Under the pieces are notes generated by a model that did not search any database, was not told the DNA's origin, and saw only the letters and a program-made list of their open reading frames with translations. The translations under genes and the position numbers were made by a program. A DNA stretch of 8,512 nucleotides from contig DKBA01000206.1 in the NCBI GenBank assembly GCA_002450985.1, positions 8,202-16,713 of the forward strand, in the 5' to 3' direction. Numbering within the stretch: the stretch's first letter is position 1; each line of letters begins with the position of its first letter. The DNA comes from Acidimicrobiia bacterium UBA6912. Lineage in GTDB: Bacteria > Actinomycetota > Acidimicrobiia > Spongiisociales > UBA5794. Of this stretch, positions 1 through 4,768 are shown piece after piece.

Positions 1-70
1 GCGGAGCGGCGTGTGGGGGAGTGGGCTTGTTGGTGATCTGCAGCGCTCTCGGTTATGGAAATCAGAGTGG

Positions 71-460
71 TCAGCTGGTGAGGAGTTGGTGGACGCGTTG
101 GTGTGAGACGCCGATGAGCTGGCCGACGTCGCGCAGTGGGAGTCCTTCGTCTCGAAGCGCTTGCGCGACCTCCCGGCGCATCCTTGAGGCTTCCTCGCTG
201 GCCTCGGCAGCTGCGGCGACGGAGACTTCGAGGGCTGCGAGGAGCTCTGCGACGGTGTCTGGGGGAGTGACGTGCACCTCGAGTTCGCCGACGTCGTCTT
301 CGTCGATGTCGAGCATCATGGCGATCGCTTCGCGGGCGTGCTCCTCGACCTGATCGAGGCGCTTGGCCTGGGAGAACACGCCGTCGAGGTCGGGGACGGT
401 GATGGCCCACCAATCACCTGAGCGGACAGCCTCGACGCGGTAGGGTCGATCACGGGTCAT
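71..460 (-). CDS. hicB: HicB-family antitoxin with C-terminal HTH
   Basis: This is the antitoxin half of a HicAB module, 129 residues. HicB proteins bind and neutralise the HicA mRNA interferase and usually repress their own operon. Residues about 6-65 fit the partial RNase-H-like HicB fold: 'YRVEAVRSGDWWAITVPDLDG' type strands (7-27), followed by a helix with 'HAREAIAMML' (41-50) and the acidic stretch 'DIDEDD'. A helical linker (about 70-100) leads to a C-terminal helix-turn-helix, 'LPLRDVGQLIGVSHQRVHQLL' type (107-127), which would be the DNA-binding part. The ATG start overlaps the end of hicA by 11 bp. A near-perfect Shine-Dalgarno (AAGGAGGTGA, minus strand, about 465-474) precedes it. 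Such a strong site would favour antitoxin translation over the poorly signalled toxin. Family assignment is by recognition of sequence pattern; neutralisation is inferred. Confidence 0.87.
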   Translation of the reverse strand: MTRDRPYRVEAVRSGDWWAITVPDLDGVFSQAKRLDQVEEHAREAIAMMLDIDEDDVGELEVHVTPPDTVAELLAALEVSVAAAAEASEEASRMRREVAQALRDEGLPLRDVGQLIGVSHQRVHQLLTS

Positions 461-656
461 CGGTTGTCACCTCCTTGGCTTTCTTGATGATTCCTTGTGC
501 GGTGCGTTCGTTGATCTCTCGGTGGCGGGGGATCACGAGTCGCTGGCCGCCTATGGTCCAGATCTCATGGTTGGCGCCCTCTCGGATGAAGCCCAGCTCG
601 GTGTCAGCGGCTTTGGCGATCTCCCGGAGTTGCCTGATGAGATCTCGCTTCTTCAC
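450..656 (-). CDS. hicA: HicA-family mRNA interferase toxin
   Basis: This small basic protein (68 residues) has the size and layout of HicA (YcfA-like) toxins, which adopt a dsRBD-like fold and cleave mRNA. The N-terminal helix 'KKRDLIRQLREIAKAA' is followed by the signature turn and strands: 'EGANHEIWTIGG' (26-37), whose His30 sits where the catalytic histidine of the G-x-x-H motif lies in HicA. Then come 'RLVIPRHREI' (39-48) and a C-terminal helix 'RTAQGIIKKA' (51-60), as in the family. The usual GSHH/GSSH motif reads GANH here. Translation starts at GTG, with no Shine-Dalgarno upstream. A good -10 lies only seven bases before the GTG, so the transcript is probably leaderless. The gene is first in a two-gene operon with hicB, overlapping it by 11 bp. 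Confidence 0.87.
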   Translation of the reverse strand: MKKRDLIRQLREIAKAADTELGFIREGANHEIWTIGGQRLVIPRHREINERTAQGIIKKAKEVTTDDP

Positions 657-662
657 AAGATG

Positions 663-706
663 TAGTCTATAGCCCTAGACTAGTCAAGTCAAGGTTAGTA
701 GACTAG
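663..706. promoter_or_regulatory. Operator-like repeats at the hicAB promoter
   Basis: A 7-bp perfect inverted repeat, TAGTCTA (663-669) and TAGACTA (676-682), covers the predicted -10 and part of the spacer. The octamer TAGACTAG occurs at 676-683 and again as a direct repeat at 699-706, on the other side of the -35. Repeats that bracket the core promoter are what one expects for autoregulation by a HicB carrying a C-terminal HTH. The repeats are seen; binding is inferred. Confidence 0.5.
664..692 (-). promoter_or_regulatory. Predicted hicAB promoter (leaderless type)
   Basis: On the minus strand a -35 hexamer TTGACT (687-692) and a -10 hexamer TAGACT (664-669, fitting actinobacterial TAnnnT) are separated by exactly 17 bp. 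The -10 ends seven bases before the hicA GTG, which puts the expected transcription start at or next to the start codon. The stretch is AT-rich against the surrounding GC-rich DNA. A second overlapping TTGACT (682-687) would leave only a 12-bp spacer to the same -10. This is predicted from sequence only. Confidence 0.6.
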
Positions 707-1336
707 AGGTGAAACTCAGGGAGCTGAGGTGCGAATGTCTCGCGCAGCGTCCGCCAGCATCGTGAAGCCCAGAGGGTGAACGTCGCGACCAGCGAGAGGG
801 GCGCGTGGAAGGCGCAGATCATCAACCTCGAGTCACGGCTCTTCTGCGGCAGCTGCAGCAGCGGATGGATGTCCCAACTCGAGAACGAGACCAAGCCGAT
901 ACTCGAGCCCATGATCCGTTGACTCGATCGAGTCCAGCTCGACGAGGGTGCGCAGCCCTGCGGGACGAGAGAGAGTCCGGAACCAGGTAGACATCCCGAT
1001 CGAGCACCCCGTCGCGGAAGAAGCTCAAGTTTCCTGGCCACCGATACGCCGGGAGCCCGGCCCTCCGGACTGTCGCGCCCAAAGCCGAGATTGTGACCGA
1101 ACCGCTGAGCGACCTGGGCCGAGTTGATCGTGAGCAAGGGGTCTCGGTGGCTGGCGACGATAAGGTCGAAGTCGACAGGGGCAGGATCGCAGAAAGCTGT
1201 TGGCGACTCGGAACGGGACCCTTGCAGGGTCATTCGCCACTTCGAGGGCCCCGGCGTCGTGGCGCATGCTGGTGAAGAACCCCGGGTTGGTGGGTGCTGT
1301 TCCTTGCGTCCCGATGAAGACAAGCCCGGCTCGGTG
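703..1336 (-). pseudogene. Multiply frameshifted remnant of an unidentified gene
   Basis: No intact gene spans this stretch, but protein-like segments with high third-position GC appear one after another on the minus strand, each in a different frame. About 1336-1195 contains 'GLVFIGTQGTAPTNPGFFTS' followed by 'MRHDAGALEVANDPARVPF'. About 1200-1030 contains 'PVDFDLIVASHRDPLLTINS' and 'AQVAQRFGHNLGFGRD'. About 1040-965 contains 'NLSFFRDGVLDRDVYLVPDS'. About 970-930 contains 'RTLVELDSIES'. About 900-703 contains 'WDIHPLLQLPQKSRDSRLMI' and ends at a TAG at 703-705. The order is collinear, as expected of one decayed gene with at least three frameshifts, and an in-frame TGA at 1346-1348 cuts off anything upstream. 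I do not recognise the family. The 728-919 part is ambiguous, because a plus-strand frame there shares the same third positions and is also open. Confidence 0.4.
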
Positions 1337-1432
1337 CCGCAGCCGTCAGGTGAACGCACACATCTGCGCAGCATTCGCTGGACACCTCCGGGGGTGACCG
1401 GGCAGGCCACACGGACAACAGGGGGTTTCGCA

Positions 1433-1927
1433 ATGGTTGCCTTGAGGAAGTATGCCCCGGTGGTGCTCGTCCTCGTCACAGTGTTGGCCATCGGCGCTGC
1501 ATCGGGTGTCCTCGCCAGTGGCGATTCGGGCGACGTGATCAACGCATGCGTGGCGAACCGGAACGGCGAGATCAGGATCGTCCCGGAAGGGTTCGAATGC
1601 CGGCGAGGCTGGACGCCGCTCCAATGGAACCAACAGGGCCCGGCGGGTGTCTCTGGCTACGAAGTGGTCGTGGGCTTCTGGGCTGACACCGCAGTCCCGC
1701 CCGGCGAGCTCGCATCGCGCCAGACGTGGTGCCCGCCCGAGAAGAACGTGATCGGCGGCGGATACGCCTATGCGAACTTCGATGCCGGTGCTCTCATCGT
1801 TGAGGACAGCTTCCCCGTGACCGAGGAGGGTGACCACAAGTGGCGGGTGCAGTGGAGGAACATGTCCGACGCCGAGGTGACCGACGACCTGCAAATCTGG
1901 GCGATCTGCGTCTATGCATCGCCGTAG
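1433..1927 (+). CDS. Small secreted protein with 'WNQQGPAG' motif
   Basis: This 164-residue exported protein has no known enzymatic function. An N-terminal signal peptide is clear: basic residues in 'MVALRKY', a hydrophobic core 'APVVLVLVTVLAIGAA', and a probable cleavage near residues 25-30 ('GVLASG'). After it comes a module common in secreted actinobacterial proteins: 'INACVANRNGEIRIV' (36-50), 'FEC', then 'TPLQWNQQGPAG' (61-72). In relatives this last motif often begins a collagen-like GPQG run, which is absent here. The C-terminal part resembles the 'CP..K.V.GGGY' domain: 'CPPEKNVIGGGYAYA' (100-114), later 'WRVQWRN' and a terminal 'IWAICVY'. Four cysteines (39, 56, 100, 159) could form two disulfides. 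The frame is open further upstream, but ATG 1433 is chosen because it begins the signal peptide; only a weak G-run (1421-1425) precedes it. No partner gene is evident. Confidence 0.85.
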   Translation: MVALRKYAPVVLVLVTVLAIGAASGVLASGDSGDVINACVANRNGEIRIVPEGFECRRGWTPLQWNQQGPAGVSGYEVVVGFWADTAVPPGELASRQTWCPPEKNVIGGGYAYANFDAGALIVEDSFPVTEEGDHKWRVQWRNMSDAEVTDDLQIWAICVYASP

Positions 1928-1985
1928 GGCCCTGCCGTGATGCGGCTGCTCGACGAGCACGACACGGCGTGGGCAGAGCAGGGCC
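1928..1985 (+). terminator. Nested stem-loop after the secreted-protein gene
   Basis: Directly after the stop codon, GGCCCTGC (1928-1935) pairs perfectly with GCAGGGCC (1978-1985). Inside it CGTG (1936-1939) can pair with CACG (1963-1966), and innermost TGCT (1947-1950) with AGCA (1956-1959). No T-run follows, so it is not a canonical intrinsic terminator; U-tract-less hairpins are reported as terminators or mRNA 3'-end stabilisers in actinobacteria. The structure was read by eye, without energy calculation. Confidence 0.4.
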
Positions 1986-2407
1986 GAGGTGCTGGCGACA
2001 ACGGTGAGCGTCAATTCATCGACGTCCGTACCGAGTCGTCGGAGATCTCGGTGTGCTGGGGCCATCTCAGCTATTGCCTGATGCTTCTGAACTTGCTGAT
2101 CGTCCGGGTAATCCGTGATGAGCGCATACAACGCCGCACGGGCGATACCGTCACCGTGACGCGATCGTTCTCAAATGTGCCCCACCACGCTCTTGCCGCC
2201 GAAAGCACTGGAGGCCGGAAAGGGTGACCGACCGAGCGTCGCCGTCGCATCGGCGGCAATGACGCGGCGAACCGCGAGACTGCCTTGCGCAGCAAGGGTG
2301 CGTATTCAATTGGCCGTGGCCAACCCAGCAAGATCCGCCATGCTGTTGTGCCGGGTCGGTGCGCTGCTCCGTCGCAGCGGGTCCGCCTGGGGTCGACAGG
2401 ACCACCT
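1986..2407. other. Stretch without a convincing gene
   Basis: Open frames exist on both strands here, for example plus 1937-2227 and 2175-2444 and minus 2071-2424 and 1346-2131. None shows a recognisable motif, a consistent third-position GC pattern, or a good ribosome binding site. The minus-strand bit 'LTLTVVASTSALLCPRRVVL' near 1965-2020 may be a decayed gene fragment. No tRNA or other RNA gene was seen. Confidence 0.4.
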
Positions 2408-2435
2408 GTGGTGCATAATGTCAACTATGCACGCC
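2408..2435. repeat. Dif-like palindromic site 1 (11/6/11 layout)
   Basis: The left arm GTGGTGCATAA (2408-2418), centre TGTCAA (2419-2424) and right arm CTATGCACGCC (2425-2435) make an interrupted palindrome; GTGCATA (2411-2417) and TATGCAC (2426-2432) pair perfectly. The inner 17 bases, GCATAATGTCAACTATG, differ at only three positions from the matching part of the E. coli dif site as I recall it (GCATAATGTATATTATG). The first ten bases recur exactly at 3170-3179. It lies about 160 bp upstream of the second toxin-antitoxin-like operon. Calling it a Xer site is inference. Confidence 0.5.
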
Positions 2436-2438
2436 GGG

Positions 2439-2452
2439 CGCTGACGTCAGCG
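2439..2452. repeat. 14-bp perfect palindrome
   Basis: CGCTGACGTCAGCG is a perfect palindrome starting three bases after dif-like site 1. It could be a binding site for a dimeric regulator or an accessory site; no similar copy was noticed elsewhere in the window. Confidence 0.45.
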
Positions 2453-2500
2453 ACGACCGGGTCGTCGTGGGGTGGGGGAGGCGCCGGGCTCCTCACCGGC

Positions 2501-2518
2501 GACGGTATTGACGGTATT
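2501..2518. repeat. Tandem 9-bp direct repeat
   Basis: GACGGTATT occurs twice head to tail (2501-2509 and 2510-2518), about 80 bp upstream of the second toxin-antitoxin-like operon. It creates a TTGACG that could serve as a -35, but no matching -10 lies at 17 bp. Confidence 0.4.
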
Positions 2519-2557
2519 GTCGCCCGATGGTTGCAGCGTCTCGCCACTCCGTGGTCG

Positions 2558-2600
2558 CACAAGTTAGCTTGCATCGGCTCGTGAGACAAGCTAACTTGTG
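2558..2600. promoter_or_regulatory. Operator-like inverted repeat overlapping a start codon
   Basis: CACAAGTTAGCTTG (2558-2571) and CAAGCTAACTTGTG (2587-2600) form a perfect 14-bp inverted repeat with a 15-bp spacer. Each arm is itself nearly palindromic (CAAGTTAGCTTG; CAAGCTAACTTG), so it can also be read as two similar operator boxes 27 bp apart. The right arm includes the GTG start codon (2598-2600) of the next gene. TAGCTT (2565-2570) inside the left arm could be a -10, though no clear -35 precedes it. The position suits autorepression by the HTH protein encoded second in the operon. As RNA it would also form a hairpin hiding the start codon. Confidence 0.6.
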
Positions 2601-2825
2601 AGGGAGCCGCTGATTGCGGCGAGTGCTCGCCGTCACGGAGTCAGCGAGGAGATCATCCTGCACGCCTTCAACCATCCGATCCTGGTGGAGGACCTCGATG
2701 AGGGCCTCACGATGTTGATTGGCCCCGACCACGCTGGGAACCTGTTTGAGATCGGCGTGGTCGGCTCAGCCGAGGGCCCAATCGTGGTGCATGCAATGCG
2801 TGCCCGACCCAAGTACCTGAGGTAG
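2598..2825 (+). CDS. Toxin-like small protein of a two-gene TA-type operon
   Basis: This 75-residue protein resembles a group of short actinobacterial proteins, commonly paired with an HTH partner, that are thought to be toxins of BrnT/DUF4258-like character. Visible features are 'SARRHGVSEEIILHAFNHPI' (9-28), an acidic strand 'LVEDLDEG', the pattern 'LIGPDHAGNLFEIGVV' (40-55) and the C-terminal 'IVVHAMRARPKYLR' (62-75). Conserved basic and His residues near both ends (R11, R12, H13; H66, R69, R71) would be candidates for an RNase-type site; none is proven. GTG 2598 is the only plausible start, because TAA at 2592-2594 closes the frame just upstream. It has no Shine-Dalgarno and lies inside an inverted repeat. 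The next gene follows after three bases. Function is inferred from resemblance and gene pairing. Confidence 0.65.
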   Translation: MREPLIAASARRHGVSEEIILHAFNHPILVEDLDEGLTMLIGPDHAGNLFEIGVVGSAEGPIVVHAMRARPKYLR

Positions 2826-2828
2826 CCG

Positions 2829-3101
2829 ATGCCAAGAACCGTGCAAGAGATTCTCGAACGGGCCGAAGCACTGGCAACCCGCTTCGAGGGCCACGAGCCG
2901 GACGCCGATGCGATCCGCGATGCGACTGCGCTGCGGCGGGTGCGCGAGGCGTTCCTGGCTCGTGCCGAGGCCGAACAACGGTTGGCCGATGCGGTCGCTG
3001 CTGCTCGGGCCGAGGGGCATTCGTGGGCGTCGATCGGTGCCATGGTCGGCACGTCGGGTGAGGCCGCTCGGCAACGCTACGGTCAGCCGGCCACCCGCTA
3101 G
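2829..3101 (+). CDS. Antitoxin-like HTH protein
   Basis: This 90-residue protein is the second gene of the operon, three bases after the first. Its N-terminal part is helical and charged ('VQEILERAEALATRFEG', 5-21), and a second helix, 'LRRVREAFLARAEAEQRLAD' (35-54), probably dimerises or contacts the partner. Residues about 60-85 form a clear helix-turn-helix: 'RAEGHSWASIGAMVGTSGEA' then 'ARQRYG', the pattern found in many small antitoxins ('G.SW..IG..LG.S..AA.QRYG'). A GAGGT (2819-2823) is a fair Shine-Dalgarno for ATG 2829. The likely role is to bind the preceding protein and repress the operon, perhaps through the 2558-2600 repeat. The toxin-first gene order matches that of hicAB in this window. 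Family resemblance is recognised; the role is inferred. Confidence 0.7.
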   Translation: MPRTVQEILERAEALATRFEGHEPDADAIRDATALRRVREAFLARAEAEQRLADAVAAARAEGHSWASIGAMVGTSGEAARQRYGQPATR

Positions 3102-3169
3102 CCAGGCAGAGAAGCGCCGCCGTCTGCCGTGCGCTTGCGACTGGCGTCGAGGTCACAACGGCGGGGGGA

Positions 3170-3197
3170 GTGGTGCATATTCGATCTTATGCACCAC
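3170..3197. repeat. Dif-like palindromic site 2 (11/6/11 layout)
   Basis: The left arm GTGGTGCATAT (3170-3180), centre TCGATC (3181-3186) and right arm TTATGCACCAC (3187-3197) form an interrupted palindrome in which GTGGTGCATA and TATGCACCAC pair over ten perfect bases. The left ten bases are identical to site 1 and the right ten match at eight, while the six central bases differ. It starts about 70 bp after the antitoxin-like gene, so sites 1 and 2 bracket that operon at about 760 bp. It could also act as a weak terminator hairpin, but no T-run follows. Confidence 0.5.
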
Positions 3198-3395
3198 AAG
3201 AGGTGTGCTCGTCAACGTTGCTGGGGTCGGGAGCACGGTGCCGCATCTGATCCTTGGTCACGCAGACACGGCGTCGCTGGTGTCGTTGCGTCCATCAGGT
3301 GCTGTCCTGTCCGCGGTTCCGTCGAGGATCGGATCAGCCACGACTCACACGGCGCATCACTCGTACGCGAGCCCAGGTTGGTCGGGGCAACCTCA
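3198..3395. other. Gene-free gap between cassette and surface-protein gene
   Basis: About 200 bp lies between dif-like site 2 and the stop codon of the minus-strand surface-protein gene. Overlapping open frames here carry no recognisable motif and look like chance. No terminator, tRNA or repeat was noticed. Confidence 0.4.
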
Positions 3396-4532
3396 CTACG
3401 GCGTCGCACCTACGGCCAGGTCACCTCCTTCGAGGAAGAGCGCCGCTGCGATCGCTGGCTCGTCTATCGATAGGAGATTGACGAGTTGGCCCGCAGCTGT
3501 GCGGACTTCGATCCAGATCCGATCACTGCCGTCCCCAGGCGAGGCATGGTCTTCGAGGTAGACCAGGAATTTGGCATCCCTTGTCTCCCTTCGACGCTCA
3601 GCCGCCGCTTGTTCGTACGTGGCGCTACCCGAGAAGGCGGCCCACCGGTATGTCTCCTCTGTGTCGGCGTCGACTTCCTCCCCGTGTGCGAGGCCGTAGA
3701 TCTCGTTGCTGTTGAGAGCACCGAGGACTGATCCCTCCGCCGACTCCCACGAGATCGAGAATCGGTCATCGGCGCCGGGCCCGTTGGCATCCGATGTGAC
3801 CGAGTAGTGGAACTGTGCAGTGCTTTCCGAGTCGGTCCATGAGAACCAGCCCCGACCCGAGGTTCGCGCTTGCTCGGGGTCGAAGACCACCAGGACGTCC
3901 CTGACAGGTTCGCTTCGGTAGTAGTCACCGGTAACGAGCAACTTCACGACGTAGGCATTGGGCTCAACGCCCTCAAAACGGCAGACCGCCGTTTGAGCTG
4001 CGTCGTATCCTGACCCGGCCTCGCCATGTAGCTCGCACAGTGTCGTCGCCGGCGAGCCTGGACCAACCGGGCTCAGGGTTGCCTCGACCGCAGCCCGGTC
4101 AATCTCGCCTGGTGCCCCGAACTCCACCGGCGCGTCGGGGACCACCTCACGTACCCGCGCTCGCACGCTGACGTTTGCGTCTGTCTCGGCCGCGGTCGAC
4201 ACTCTCGATGGATTGCTACGGTCGAGCTTGATCCTGGCATCTTCCGGATGCACCTCGAGCTCGAACGAGGCGGAACTGTCGACGGTGCCGTCTGAAACGA
4301 TCACGTCCGTCGTATAGGACCCGACGGGGAGCAGCGCTTGTCCTTCCAGAGTCCACGTACATGCCGTGCCTGCCTCGTCTGCCTCGCAGGACGGCGGGCT
4401 CACTGCCAGGCCGTCGCGGGGTGGTGACATGGTGGCTTCGAGGTTCGTGGAGTCTGCGCTGTGCGAGGTGATCGTCAGGGGCGGGATGTGGTCGCTGTAT
4501 TGCGCCGATACTGTGGTGGTGTCGATCACCAC
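3396..4532 (-). pseudogene. 5'-truncated Ig-like surface/secreted protein
   Basis: The 378 codons have good coding character and read as the C-terminal part of a larger exported protein. Residues about 1-97 and 100-219 are two Ig-like/PKD-like beta domains; typical signs are 'LPVGSYTTDVIVSDGTVDSS' (69-88), 'SVRARVREVVPDAPVEF' (122-138) and 'YVVKLLVTGDYY' (194-205), with four Cys at 49, 58, 166, 184. Residues about 225-378 resemble the C-terminal domain that follows Ig repeats in bacterial surface proteins ('GRGWF', 'FHYSVTSD', 'YRWAAFSGSATY', 'SDRIWIEV', ending 'LEGGDLAV'). There is no signal peptide. The frame opens only at a TGA at 4575-4577, and the first possible start (GTG 4532) falls inside a beta domain. 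Upstream DNA to 4768 gives no continuation in any frame that I can recognise. The role was probably cell-surface or extracellular; no enzyme motif is visible. If GTG 4532 is used, a cytoplasmic product would result, which seems unlikely for this architecture. Confidence 0.6.
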
Positions 4533-4768
4533 CGCGAGAGCGCCGTCGCGGATCCCGTCACCCCGATGGGAAGCTCAAGCGGGCTGCCACACGCCCGCAC
4601 CGACATGGGTTGCGACGCCTCAAATCCCGCCAAACACCGCCACGTCGCCATCCCAGTCGATCCACGACGACCGCCCGAGTCGTCGGAGATCACCCGATGC
4701 GCCTCACCCGTTGTGCACAAGATCGATGCGCCACGGCGATGCCGCAGCCGCCTGGGGGACCCTGCCGG
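4533..4768. other. Gap upstream of the truncated surface-protein gene
   Basis: About 235 bp separates the 5' end of the surface-protein remnant from the stop codon of the transmembrane-protein gene. Short minus-strand frames here (for example 4526-4720) show no family motif, and they may be decayed parts of the missing N-terminus. No intrinsic terminator was seen downstream of the gene ending at 4769. This is the likely boundary between the accessory segment and the conserved envelope cluster. Confidence 0.35.

Noticed and set aside
1346..2131. Minus-strand open frame of 261 codons antisense to the secreted protein
   Set aside because: It covers the complete plus-strand gene with signal peptide and family motifs. 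Only its first part (about 1940-2131) lies outside that gene, and it shows no family motif.
1937..2227. Plus-strand open frame starting ten bases after the secreted protein's stop
   Set aside because: It begins inside the nested stem-loop, has no ribosome binding site, only moderate third-position GC and no recognisable motif.
2175..2444. Plus-strand open frame of 89 codons
   Set aside because: It runs through dif-like site 1, has no motif and no good start context, and is probably chance.
2595..2600. Start of the first TA-like gene further upstream
   Set aside because: An in-frame TAA at 2592-2594 closes the frame immediately before GTG 2598.
3170..3197. Site 2 as an intrinsic terminator of the TA-like operon
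   Set aside because: The stem is strong but no T-run follows, and an almost identical palindrome lies upstream of the operon where no gene ends. Terminator function alone does not explain the pair.
2408..3197. The flanking sites as terminal inverted repeats of a transposon or MITE
   Set aside because: Each end is itself a palindrome rather than one half of an inverted pair, no transposase is present, and no target duplication was seen outside the sites.
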